Shown here: positions 1 through 8,634 of the stretch, piece after piece
Numbering within the stretch: position 1 is the stretch's first letter
How the letters are laid out: each line of letters starts with the position of its first letter
The notes under the pieces: model-generated
What the model saw: only the letters and a program-made list of their open reading frames with translations
Told to the model about the DNA's origin: nothing
Database searches by the model: none
Program-made: the position numbers and the translations under genes
Origin: an uncultured Eubacteriales bacterium
GTDB lineage: Bacteria; Bacillota; Clostridia; Oscillospirales; Oscillospiraceae
Assembly: GCA_900545495.1 (NCBI GenBank)
Contig: UQZJ01000015.1
Coordinates: forward strand, 10,019-74,018
Length of the DNA stretch: 64,000 bases
Direction: 5' to 3'

Positions 1-2
1 CC

Positions 3-602
3 GGTGTAGTGGAGCTCCTCATCACCGCCATCGGCCCCCTACCGGAACTGCTGACGCTGGAGGAGGGAATGCTGTATATGCAGAAGGTGCAGCGGGCGCA
101 GGAGGCCTACGACCGGCTCACCGCCGCCCAGAAGAAACGGATACCCGATCTGGAGGCGCTGCTGGCGGCGCAGGCACGCTGCCGCCAGTTTGAGGAGGAT
201 CTGGCTGCCGCCCGGCGGGTGGAGGCGCTGATCGCCGCCATCGGCACGGTGACATCCGACAGCCTTGCCGCTATCCAGCGGGCACAGAGCGCCTACGACG
301 CCCTGTCCCCCGCCCAGAGGATATTGGTGTCGCCGGGGATGCTGGCGAGATTACAGGCGGCGTGGAGCGACTATCGGGCGCTGGCGGCACAGCCGACCCC
401 GACGCCGGAGCCGATCCCCGCTGCATCCGTCACACCGGCCCCGGCAGAGCCGACGGCCCGCGCCTTTGACTGGAGTCTTGTCTGGATGTCACTGGGCGTG
501 GCGGCCTGCGGCGGCGTCATTGCCCTTATCGGCATCTGGTTTGCCGGCGCCCGCCGCACCACCCGGAAACGGACGGACAACAGTAAGGAGTGGTACTCGT
601 GA
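3..602 (+). CDS. C-terminal part of a repeat-containing membrane-anchored surface protein (5' end outside window)
   Basis: The frame is already open at the window edge, so the true start lies upstream. Visible are two related helical repeats of about 70 residues (VELLITAIG and VEALIAAIG, each followed by an AYD-type segment), a Pro/Thr-rich linker (PTPTPEPIPAA), one C-terminal membrane helix and a short Arg/Lys-rich tail. The repeats should therefore face outward. There is no LPxTG motif. Repeats of this kind occur in extracellular proteins of Clostridia; their ligand is unknown to me. The stop overlaps the next start by 4 bp, which makes it the first visible member of the surface/MoxR operon. 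Confidence 0.7.
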   Translation, partial: GVVELLITAIGPLPELLTLEEGMLYMQKVQRAQEAYDRLTAAQKKRIPDLEALLAAQARCRQFEEDLAAARRVEALIAAIGTVTSDSLAAIQRAQSAYDALSPAQRILVSPGMLARLQAAWSDYRALAAQPTPTPEPIPAASVTPAPAEPTARAFDWSLVWMSLGVAACGGVIALIGIWFAGARRTTRKRTDNSKEWYS

Positions 603-2677
603 AAAAGAAGGGCATACAGGCGCTGCGGCTGACGGCGGCACTGGCGCTGGCGCTGGCTGCCGTGTGGCTGGCGCTGCGCATGGAGCCGTCCACCCCGCCG
701 CAGCCGGAGGTGCAGGCAGCCTCCCGCACGCTGGTGACGGATGGCGAGCTGCTGTACGACGGGGAGGCACTGGCAGGCGCCGACGCCTCCCTCACCGGCG
801 GCCAGACCGACACGCTGCCGGATACATCGGACGAACCGCCGGACACACCGCCCGCCGATCCGCCGGACAAGGGCGGACTGGATGACATACAGAATATTAT
901 AGACGGGGGCGGCGGCTCCGGTGGACAGATGCCTGACCGGGAAACCGGCGGAGAGACCGGCGGCCAGCCGGGGCAGCCGGAGGAGGGGGATGCGTGGTTC
1001 ACCACCTCCATCGTGGACGGCGACCGTGTGACGGCTGCCGCCTACCCCTTCACCATCCGCCATCTGAAGCCGGAGGCGCAGGTGCTGGGGCTGTCCGTTG
1101 CCGTCAATGGCGCGGTCACGGACTATGCCGCCAATACCGCCGCCGGTACGCTTACCCTGACCGGCGGCGTCAACACCGTCACCGTCACCGCCCAGTACCG
1201 GACGGCTGACCGCACCGTGAAGGCGTCCCGCACCTACACCCTGTACTTTCTGGACGGACAGTGGCTGCTGATCGTCCAGCGGGCGTCAGATCACGCCTCC
1301 CTCCGCGGGCTGGCCGTGACAGAGCGGACGCTGACATTTTCGGCGGTGGCGGTACAGGGCGATATGCAGCAGCCGGTGCAGACTGTCCGCGTCAACGGCA
1401 GCACTGTTGCCGGCAGCGGCGATCTCTACACCGCCGTGCTGCGCGCCGGAGCCAACGAGATCACCGTGGAGGCCGGCGGCAGCATCGGCCTGACGGAGAC
1501 ATACACCGTCACCTATACCGCCCCGTCCTTCCGCATCGACACCGCGTTCTCCGACGGGCAGACCCGCACCATCACCGGTGACACGCCCAACGGCGGCACG
1601 GAGACGGTCACGGTGGAGGGCGGCAGCGAAAGCGCCCGCGTCTGGGTGTCCGTGGAGGGTGTCACCGGCCTTGAGAAACTGGAGGAGCTGCGTTTGGACG
1701 GACGCCGCCTTTCGCCGGGAGCCGACGGCGGCTATGCCGTCACGCTGAACGCCCGCGCTCCCGTGACCCTGACACTGTACTACACCGACTCGGACGGCGC
1801 TTCCGGGGAATACAGCTATATCCTGCGCTTCCGGCGCACCGACAGCGGCGAGACGCTGCTCCCGCCCACTATCTCCGCCCAGATCGAGGCCGACGGTACT
1901 ACCATGGGGCTGACGGACGGTCTGGTGCTGAAGAACCCCGCCGTCCTTCTGCTGGTGGAGGGACGCAGCGGAAAGGGAGAGCAGCTTTACAGCAACAATT
2001 TCACCGTCACCGTCAACGGTACCACCATCCCCGCCCCCACTGCCCAGACCGGCAGTTTGTTTGGCTACGATGCCTACCTGCGGAACGAGGGCGCCAACAC
2101 CATCACCGTCACCGCGGTGGACAACGAGGGCGTCAGCGCCTCCCGTACATGGACGGTGTACTATGAGGCGGGAGAGATCACCGTCACCATCAGCGTGGAG
2201 GCCACCACCGTGGGCCTCGGCATGCTGGTGCCGGCCACCGCCATCACCGTTCCCGGCGGCACCAGCGCTCTCGCCGTTCTGGAGGAGGCGCTGGCACAGT
2301 ACGGCTATACCGCCGCCCTGGATCGGGGCGAATACCTGTCCGCTATCTGCGGCCCCGGTATCTGCACCGGCTATTCGATCGACCCGGAGCTGAAGGAGCT
2401 GATCGTGGCGGACGGCATGGACGCACAGGGTGTTGGATACGATCCGACGCCTGCCTCGGAGGATCGTCTGGGCGAATTTGACTTCTACCGCTGGTCGGGG
2501 TGGATGTTCTCCGTCAATGGGAGCTACCCCGGCATCAGCATGGCGTCCTACGCGCCGCAGGACGGCGCGGTGCTGCGCCTGCGCTTCACGCTGGCCATGG
2601 GCAAGGACATCGGCGCCTATGACGGCTCCGGCGGCGCCTACGGCGAGTCCAGCGGCAATTATTACAGAGAATGGTAA
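599..2677 (+). CDS. Secreted or membrane-anchored DUF4430 protein with Ig-like domains
   Basis: This protein of about 692 residues has an N-terminal signal or anchor helix (residues 8-27), an acidic Gly/Pro/Thr/Asp-rich linker (about 55-135), a stretch of beta-rich, Thr/Val-rich segments that look like repeated Ig or cadherin-like domains (about 140-520) and a C-terminal DUF4430 domain (about 525-675) with the motif SGWMFSVNG and the ending GKDIG. No sortase signal is present. I start it at GTG 599 because aaggag lies 8 bases upstream; an in-frame GTG at 590 overlaps that site. DUF4430 is related to the beta domain of cobalamin carriers, but binding of any ligand here is inference. The lipoprotein at 6967 shares the same C-terminal domain. 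Confidence 0.8.
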   Translation: MKKKGIQALRLTAALALALAAVWLALRMEPSTPPQPEVQAASRTLVTDGELLYDGEALAGADASLTGGQTDTLPDTSDEPPDTPPADPPDKGGLDDIQNIIDGGGGSGGQMPDRETGGETGGQPGQPEEGDAWFTTSIVDGDRVTAAAYPFTIRHLKPEAQVLGLSVAVNGAVTDYAANTAAGTLTLTGGVNTVTVTAQYRTADRTVKASRTYTLYFLDGQWLLIVQRASDHASLRGLAVTERTLTFSAVAVQGDMQQPVQTVRVNGSTVAGSGDLYTAVLRAGANEITVEAGGSIGLTETYTVTYTAPSFRIDTAFSDGQTRTITGDTPNGGTETVTVEGGSESARVWVSVEGVTGLEKLEELRLDGRRLSPGADGGYAVTLNARAPVTLTLYYTDSDGASGEYSYILRFRRTDSGETLLPPTISAQIEADGTTMGLTDGLVLKNPAVLLLVEGRSGKGEQLYSNNFTVTVNGTTIPAPTAQTGSLFGYDAYLRNEGANTITVTAVDNEGVSASRTWTVYYEAGEITVTISVEATTVGLGMLVPATAITVPGGTSALAVLEEALAQYGYTAALDRGEYLSAICGPGICTGYSIDPELKELIVADGMDAQGVGYDPTPASEDRLGEFDFYRWSGWMFSVNGSYPGISMASYAPQDGAVLRLRFTLAMGKDIGAYDGSGGAYGESSGNYYREW

Positions 2678-2687
2678 AGGAGAAACG

Positions 2688-3623
2688 ATGATGCATACCG
2701 GCGTAGAAAGCATCCTGCATGAGGTGCAGAAGGTCATTGTGGGCAAGGACGACGTGTTGGAGAAGATCCTCATGACGATCCTCTCCGGCGGCCATGTGCT
2801 GCTGGACGACGTACCCGGTACCGGCAAGACCACCACGGCGCTGGCGTTCAGCCGCGCCCTCGGCCTGCAATATGGCCGTATCCAGTTCACACCCGACGTG
2901 CTGCCCTCGGATATCGTGGGCTTCTCCCTGTACCGGCGGGACAGCGGCACGTTCACCTACCAGCCCGGCGCGGTGATGACCAACCTGCTGCTGGCGGACG
3001 AGATCAACCGCACCTCCAGCAAGACCCAGTCGGCGCTGCTGGAGGTCATGGAGGAGCGGCAGGTCACGGTGGACGGCGTGACCCATCCACTGCCCGATCC
3101 CTTTGTGGTCATCGCCACCCAGAACCCGGTGGGCTCCGCCGGTACCCAGCTGCTGCCGCAGGCACAGCTGGACCGGTTCATGGTCCGTCTGGTCATGGGC
3201 TACCCAGATTTTGCCAGTCAGGTGAATATCCTACGCGACCGCCGTACCGGCGATCCGCTGGACGAGGTGGATACCGTGTCCTCCGCCGCCGCGCTGCTGG
3301 AGATGCAGGCGCAGGCCCGCGCCGTCCATGTGGCGGACGCCCTGCTGGAATATATCACCCATCTGGCGGAGGCCAGCCGCACCCATCCGCTGGTGACGCT
3401 GGGCATCAGTCCCCGCGGCGCGCTGGCGGTCTGCCGTATGTGCCGCAGCCGCGCCCTGATGGAGGGGCGGGACTATGTGCTGCCCGATGATGTGGCGTAC
3501 ATCTTCTCCGACGTCTGCGCCCACCGGCTCATCCTGTCCGCCAAGGCGCGCATCACGGAGACATCGGCCTCCGACGTGCTGGCGGAGGTGCTGGCGGCGG
3601 TACCCCGCCCCGACCGCATCTGA
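2688..3623 (+). CDS. MoxR-family AAA+ ATPase
   Basis: A 311-residue cytosolic AAA+ ATPase of the MoxR group. Walker A is VPGTGKTT, Walker B is LLLADEIN, sensor 1 is ATQNP and sensor 2 is SPRG, all at the usual spacing and in a protein of normal length. MoxR proteins act as chaperone-like ATPases and are nearly always coupled to DUF58 and transglutaminase-fold proteins, as here. An aaggag site precedes two consecutive ATG codons (2688 and 2691); either could be used. The next gene starts 2 bp after the stop. The partner or substrate is unknown; the operon suggests assembly or activation of the DUF4430 surface proteins on either side. Confidence 0.92.
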   Translation: MMHTGVESILHEVQKVIVGKDDVLEKILMTILSGGHVLLDDVPGTGKTTTALAFSRALGLQYGRIQFTPDVLPSDIVGFSLYRRDSGTFTYQPGAVMTNLLLADEINRTSSKTQSALLEVMEERQVTVDGVTHPLPDPFVVIATQNPVGSAGTQLLPQAQLDRFMVRLVMGYPDFASQVNILRDRRTGDPLDEVDTVSSAAALLEMQAQARAVHVADALLEYITHLAEASRTHPLVTLGISPRGALAVCRMCRSRALMEGRDYVLPDDVAYIFSDVCAHRLILSAKARITETSASDVLAEVLAAVPRPDRI

Positions 3624-3625
3624 CC

Positions 3626-4717
3626 ATGGCAGGAAACCGTATTTTGTTTGCGCTCTGGCTGCTGCTATGGCTGGCGGCGTGGGCGCTGGGCGCGGGCAAC
3701 GTGTCCGGCGGTGTGGTGCTGGGCAGCTTGCTGCTGGCGGTGGGGGAGCTCATACTGACCCGCCGCATCCGACGGCGGCTGTCGGCGGCGCTGACCGCCG
3801 GCCTTTCCTGCGGGAAGGGGCAGCCGCTGCCGGTGACGCTCACCGTGACCAACGCCGGATTTTTCACCGCCCCACAGGTGCGCGCCGTGGTGCGCTGCCG
3901 CGACCTGCTCACCGGCGAGCAGTGGGAAAAGACCCTGCGCCTCGCCGTACCCGGCAGGGGGGAGGGCCGCGCCGACACGGTCTTTACACTGCCCCACTGC
4001 GGCAAGCTGGAGCTGACGGTGCAGACGCTGGCGGTTTTTGACCTGCTGGGACTGTGGGCGGCGCGGCAGCCGGTATCTCTCACCGCCTCGGCGCTGGTGC
4101 TGCCGGAGCTGTGGCCGGTCGCGCTGTCCCTGTCGGAGCACTGTACGCCGGACGCGGACAGCGCCGAATACTCCATGACCCGCCCCGGCGACGACCCCAG
4201 CGAGCCCTTTGGCCTCCGGGAGTACCAGGCCGGTGACCGCCTGCGCAGCATCCACTGGAAGCTGTCGGAGAAAACGGACGCGCTGATGGTGCGGCAGCTC
4301 GGCCTGCCGGTGGACGATACCCTGCTGCTGGTGCTGGACAACTCCGCCGCTGCGCCGCCGTCCCCGGCGGAGCGGGAGGCGCTGGGCGAGGCGGTGGTAT
4401 CCGTCTCCGCTGCCCTGTGCCGGCAGGATATGGCGCACCGCATCGCATGGCTGGATCGTCCCGGCGGCGAATTGGCCTTCCGCGCCGTCTCCTCCATGGA
4501 GGAGCTGACAGAGGTGCTGCCGGACATCCTCTCCGCCGAAACAGAGGCGGAGGCGGAGGACGTGCCTGCCCGCCTGCTATCTTGCCGGGCTGCCGACGCC
4601 GCCCGGATGCTGGTGCTGACACTGCGCCCCGCCGGGGAGCCGTCCGCCGCCATGGTGTTCTGCACCGTTACCCCGTCGGCACTTCGCGGAAAGGAGGGAC
4701 TGACCGTTGCGCTCTGA
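3626..4717 (+). CDS. DUF58 (vWA-like) membrane protein
   Basis: A 363-residue protein with two N-terminal membrane helices (about residues 5-45), a beta-rich region and the DUF58 signature RPGDDPSEPFGLREY followed by GDRLRSIHWK, which marks the family. The C-terminal part has a von Willebrand A-like pattern (LLVLDNSAAAP). DUF58 proteins are the usual partner of MoxR ATPases and may present a metal-dependent adhesion-type surface to another protein. The start lies 2 bp after the MoxR stop, and the last 11 bp overlap the next gene, so the three products are translationally coupled. Exact function is not known for the family. Confidence 0.9.
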   Translation: MAGNRILFALWLLLWLAAWALGAGNVSGGVVLGSLLLAVGELILTRRIRRRLSAALTAGLSCGKGQPLPVTLTVTNAGFFTAPQVRAVVRCRDLLTGEQWEKTLRLAVPGRGEGRADTVFTLPHCGKLELTVQTLAVFDLLGLWAARQPVSLTASALVLPELWPVALSLSEHCTPDADSAEYSMTRPGDDPSEPFGLREYQAGDRLRSIHWKLSEKTDALMVRQLGLPVDDTLLLVLDNSAAAPPSPAEREALGEAVVSVSAALCRQDMAHRIAWLDRPGGELAFRAVSSMEELTEVLPDILSAETEAEAEDVPARLLSCRAADAARMLVLTLRPAGEPSAAMVFCTVTPSALRGKEGLTVAL

Positions 4718-6953
4718 TGCTTTTCGGCGTTTCGTGCCTGCCGCATTGCTGGCGGCGTCCTTTCCACTGCTGCTGACGGGACTTTTGGAGCTGTCCGTAT
4801 CCCTATGGCTGCCGCTGCTGTCCGCCCTGCTGTCCGCCGGGACGGTGACGGCCTTTTCCAACAGCCGCCGCCCGTGGCTCCCGTCCCTGTGCTGGGTCGC
4901 TTTGTGCGCCGCCGCGCTGTTGGTGACAGGCGAGGCGCTGGCCGGAGGGCTGGCTGCACTGGTGAATGCCGCGCTGCACACATGGCAGCAGGTGTTCCCC
5001 CGGATCTATCCCGTATTTGCCGCGCCGGAGAACAACGGGGCGCTGACAACGCTGCTGACGATAGGCGCCGCCCTCTGGGGGGTGTGGAGCGCCCGCTGCG
5101 TCCTGCATCCCCGTTATCTGCCTCTGTGCCTGACGGCGCTGCCGCTGGCGGCGGCGGTCGTGGTGCTGGCACCCGCCGCGCCCCTGTGGTGGATGGCGCT
5201 GGCGGCACTGACGCTGCTCCTTTTGTACCTGCTGGCCTTCACCGGGAGGGATGCTGCCGCCCTGCGCGTCTGGTGCCGCGCCGCCGCCGCGATACTGCTG
5301 ACGGTCACGGTGCTGGGCGGCTGGAGCGGCGCCGCCGCCCATCCCGCGTGGCTGGACGACGGCAGGACTGCCGTCCTTGCAGGCGTAGATGCCCTGCGCT
5401 ATGGAGACAATACCGCCGCCGGTCTGCCGGGAGGCGATCTGACCGCCGCCGCGCCCACCCGGACGGAGACACCGATGCTCACCGTCACGATGACCGACCC
5501 CGTCTCCTGCTATCTGCGGGGCTTCGTGGGGGAGACGTATGCGAATGGCCGCTGGACGACGCTGGACAGCCATGCGCTGGCGGACAGCGCCGACACGTTC
5601 TACTGGCTGCACGAGGACGGCTTCCGCCCCCTGACCCAGCTGACGGCGGCGGCACACGCCGCCGTACCGGAGCTGCCGGAGGCGGATAACACCGTAACGG
5701 TGGAAAATACCGGCGCCTCATCGAAATATCTTTACGCACCGTATGAATTGCGGTATGATACACCTATACTCGACAAAAATGCCGTGGGGGAGGCGGCGCT
5801 GACCGCACCCGGCCTTCGGGGACAGCGGGCCTATACGCTCCACGCTGCCGGGGGACTTCTCACCAAGTACCGCCGCATCGGTGCCTCTCTGGCGGAGGAC
5901 ACCGCCGCCAACGCCGCCTTTCTGGAGGCGGAGAGCGCCTACAACCGCTTTGCCTACCAGCACTACACGGCTGTCCCCGACGATATCCGCCGTTTCCTGA
6001 CGGAGAAGCTCAGCGGCTGGGAGAGGGAGCCGGGGCAGATCCATTTCGGCTGCCAGCGCGCCAAGCAGAACATCCTGTTTTACCTGTCCACCTACATCAC
6101 CTATACGGAGACGGCGTCCGCGCCGCCCGCCGGTACAGACCCCATCCTCTACTTTTTGGACGGCTCGCAGACCGGCGGCGACGCCCAATATGCGGCAGCG
6201 GCAGCCATGATGTTCCGTTACTACGGCATCCCCGCCCGCTGCGTGGAGGGCTTTCTGGTGACGAAGGATGCCGCTGCGTCCATGACGCCGGGACAGCCCC
6301 TGACCCTCACCGGACAGAGCGGCCACACATGGGTGGAGTACTATCAGGACGGTGTGGGCTGGCTGCCCTTCGAGGTGGCGCCGCCCTACCTCGGCGTTAT
6401 GGAGCAGGCGGAGAGCTATCGGGATATTTCCGGCCTTGTGGGGCAGGCGCCGCCGGAAACGGAGAGCGACGAGGAGCCGGACGCGCCGGACAGCGATCTG
6501 AGCCAGACTCTGCGGGAGTTCTGGCTCAAGCACCGGCTGACCATCCTGCTGACGCTGTCCATTCTGCTGACCGCCGCCGTGGTGTGCCTGTTCGTCGGCT
6601 GGATCATCTGGGAGCGGAAAAAGACCGCCCGCCGCAAGGCGCGGTTTGCCGATCCCCACGTTCCAACCGCCATCGACGCCATCTTCCGCTACACCGTGGA
6701 TGTGCTGCGCGCCAAGGGAATGCCCATCGCCAACTGCGCCCCCGCCGACTACGCCCCCTATCTGGACGAGGATCTGCGGGCGTCGTATCTGGCGGTGGCC
6801 GCCCTGTGGGAGCAGGCACGCTTCCGCGCCGCACCCATGGACGAGTCCCAGCGCCGCCGCGCCCTCGATTTGCAGGAGCAGGTCTGGACGCGGACATGGC
6901 GCCGTGCGGGGCTGGGCGAAAGATTGCGCCTGAAATATAGGGAATTTCTGTAA
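4707..6953 (+). CDS. TgpA-like transglutaminase-fold membrane protein, catalytic Cys replaced by Asp
   Basis: This 748-residue protein has several N-terminal membrane helices (about 1-230), an extracellular transglutaminase-like core (about 440-570), one more membrane helix (about 609-632) and a cytosolic DUF4129-like tail. In active relatives the core carries G-x-C-x-x-F-A, then GIPAR, then H-x-W and a final Asp. Here the first motif reads GGDAQYA, so Asp492 stands where the nucleophile Cys is expected; GIPARCVEGF and His540 (HTWVEY) are kept and the last site is Glu556 (PFEVAP). The protein is thus probably not a Cys protease or transglutaminase. TTG start, preceded by aaggaggg and overlapping the DUF58 gene by 11 bp. 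Confidence 0.88.
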   Translation: MRSDAFRRFVPAALLAASFPLLLTGLLELSVSLWLPLLSALLSAGTVTAFSNSRRPWLPSLCWVALCAAALLVTGEALAGGLAALVNAALHTWQQVFPRIYPVFAAPENNGALTTLLTIGAALWGVWSARCVLHPRYLPLCLTALPLAAAVVVLAPAAPLWWMALAALTLLLLYLLAFTGRDAAALRVWCRAAAAILLTVTVLGGWSGAAAHPAWLDDGRTAVLAGVDALRYGDNTAAGLPGGDLTAAAPTRTETPMLTVTMTDPVSCYLRGFVGETYANGRWTTLDSHALADSADTFYWLHEDGFRPLTQLTAAAHAAVPELPEADNTVTVENTGASSKYLYAPYELRYDTPILDKNAVGEAALTAPGLRGQRAYTLHAAGGLLTKYRRIGASLAEDTAANAAFLEAESAYNRFAYQHYTAVPDDIRRFLTEKLSGWEREPGQIHFGCQRAKQNILFYLSTYITYTETASAPPAGTDPILYFLDGSQTGGDAQYAAAAAMMFRYYGIPARCVEGFLVTKDAAASMTPGQPLTLTGQSGHTWVEYYQDGVGWLPFEVAPPYLGVMEQAESYRDISGLVGQAPPETESDEEPDAPDSDLSQTLREFWLKHRLTILLTLSILLTAAVVCLFVGWIIWERKKTARRKARFADPHVPTAIDAIFRYTVDVLRAKGMPIANCAPADYAPYLDEDLRASYLAVAALWEQARFRAAPMDESQRRRALDLQEQVWTRTWRRAGLGERLRLKYREFL

Positions 6954-6966
6954 GGAGGAACTGTCC

Positions 6967-8442
6967 ATGCCCACCATGAAAAAGTGTTTTTTGCCGTTTA
7001 TCCTGCTGCTGAGCCTGCTGCTCACCGCCTGCGGCGCACAGCCCTCCGGCGGTGAGGAGGCCCTGTGGCAGACCGCCCTCCGGCAGACCGGGGAGTACCT
7101 GCTGGCGCAGGACGCCCCATCCGCCGGCCCCGTGAACGGCGACTGGACGGTGGTGGGGCTTCGCGCCGCCGGCCTGCTGGAGCGGGAGACGGCCGCCGTC
7201 TACTATGAGTCCGTCGTGGAATACACGGCGCAGGCGGAGGGGAACCGGCTGAACGCCAATAAGTCCTCAGAGAACTCCCGGACGATCCTGGGCGTCACCG
7301 CCGCCGGACACAACGCCGCCGATGTGGCGGGCGTGGATCTGACGGCGGGGCTGGGCGACATGGAATACCTCCGCCGTCAGGGACTGAACGGCCCCATCTG
7401 GGCGCTGATCGCGCTGGACTGCGGCGCATACCCCGACCCTGCGCCCACGGCGGGCGCGGAGCCTGTGACCCGCGCCGCGCTGGTGGAGGAGCTGCTGTCC
7501 GCCCGCTGCACCGACGGCGGCTGGGCGCTGATGGGCGACACGATGGATGTGGACATCACCGCCATGACGCTGACGGCGCTGGCTCCCTACACGGGGGAGG
7601 CGGCGGTGCAGGCGGCGGTGGATGAGGCGCTGGCGCTGCTGTCCGACGCCCAGCTCCCCAACGGCGGCTTTGCCAGCTGGGGTACGGAGAATTGCGAGTC
7701 CGCGGCGCAGGTGCTGGTGGCGCTGACGTCGCTGGGCATCGATCCCCTCACCGACAGCCGCTTTATCAAGAACGGCGCCTCGGTGCCGGACGCCGTGGCG
7801 TCCTTCGCGGTGGAGGGCGGCGGCTTCCGCCACATCGCCGAGCAGACCGTCCCGGACAACATGGCCACGGAGCAGGGCTTCTACGCGCTGGCGGCGTGCC
7901 AGCGCTTTACAAAGGGGCAGTCCCGCCTATATGACATGACCGCCGTGGAACAGGATCGCTACCAGACCGACCCGGTGCCGGAGGGCAAGCCCCAGCCGGT
8001 GGAGCCGGAGGATGCGCAGGTGGACGATACCGCCGACTGCACCTGCACCATCTCCATCTCCTGTGAGGTGCTGCTGGACAACATGGACAAGCTGGCGCAG
8101 AGCAAGCGGCCGCTGGTGCCGGAGGACGGCGTGCTCCTGCCGGAGACGCAGGTCACGTTTGCCACCGGGGAGAGCGCCTTTGATGTGCTCCAGCGGGTCT
8201 GCCGGGAAAATAAGATCCACATGGAGTCCAGCTTCACACCCCTCTACAACAGCGCCTATATCGAGGGCATCGGCAACCTCTACGAGTTCGACGCCGGCAG
8301 CCTGTCCGGCTGGATGTACACCGTCAACGACTGGTTTCCCAACTACGGCTGCTCCCGCTATCAGCTGCGGGACGGAGATGTGCTGCGCTGGGTCTACACC
8401 TGCGATCTGGGCAAGGATGTAGGCGGCGGCATGACCAACTGA
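6967..8442 (+). CDS. Lipoprotein with alpha-toroid (prenyltransferase-like) plus DUF4430 domain; intrinsic-factor-like architecture
   Basis: A 491-residue lipoprotein: the signal ends in LLTAC, giving Cys22 as the lipidated residue. Residues about 30-330 show helical pairs with GGW/GGF turns (TDGGWALMG, PNGGFASWG, EGGGFRHI), typical of the alpha/alpha-toroid of prenyltransferase and squalene-cyclase relatives. Residues about 358-487 are a DUF4430 domain (SGWMYTVND, GKDVG). An alpha-toroid followed by this beta domain is the layout of animal intrinsic factor and transcobalamin, so corrinoid or other small-ligand binding is a reasonable guess, not a demonstration. A good aaggagg site precedes ATG 6967. 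Last gene of the operon; a terminator follows. Confidence 0.85.
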   Translation: MPTMKKCFLPFILLLSLLLTACGAQPSGGEEALWQTALRQTGEYLLAQDAPSAGPVNGDWTVVGLRAAGLLERETAAVYYESVVEYTAQAEGNRLNANKSSENSRTILGVTAAGHNAADVAGVDLTAGLGDMEYLRRQGLNGPIWALIALDCGAYPDPAPTAGAEPVTRAALVEELLSARCTDGGWALMGDTMDVDITAMTLTALAPYTGEAAVQAAVDEALALLSDAQLPNGGFASWGTENCESAAQVLVALTSLGIDPLTDSRFIKNGASVPDAVASFAVEGGGFRHIAEQTVPDNMATEQGFYALAACQRFTKGQSRLYDMTAVEQDRYQTDPVPEGKPQPVEPEDAQVDDTADCTCTISISCEVLLDNMDKLAQSKRPLVPEDGVLLPETQVTFATGESAFDVLQRVCRENKIHMESSFTPLYNSAYIEGIGNLYEFDAGSLSGWMYTVNDWFPNYGCSRYQLRDGDVLRWVYTCDLGKDVGGGMTN

Positions 8443-8449
8443 ATCACCG

Positions 8450-8480
8450 CGCCCGCCTGTCATGGACAGGCGGGCGTTCT
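8450..8480 (+). terminator. Rho-independent terminator of the surface operon
   Basis: A perfect 12-bp stem (cgcccgcctgtc / gacaggcgggcg, loop atg) is followed by ttcttt, 8 bases after the stop of the toroid-DUF4430 lipoprotein gene. Confidence 0.85.
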
Positions 8481-8575
8481 TTGTCCACGCCCCTCGCAGA
8501 AGTCCCAAATTCTCCTGACGGGAAACCTGTGCATTTCTACACATTTTCCGTCTGGCGCAGAGGGGTATAACCGTG

Positions 8576-8581
8576 TATAAT
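8576..8581 (+). promoter_or_regulatory. -10 box of the pyc promoter
   Basis: A perfect TATAAT preceded by TG sits 53 bases before the pyc start. The matching -35 region (around 8553, tggcgc) is weak, so the promoter may rely on the TG extension or on an activator. Confidence 0.5.
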
Positions 8582-8634
8582 GGAGAAAAACAAGACCGTG
8601 CCAGCGGCACGGCAGGAAGGAGCGAGACCGGCTT

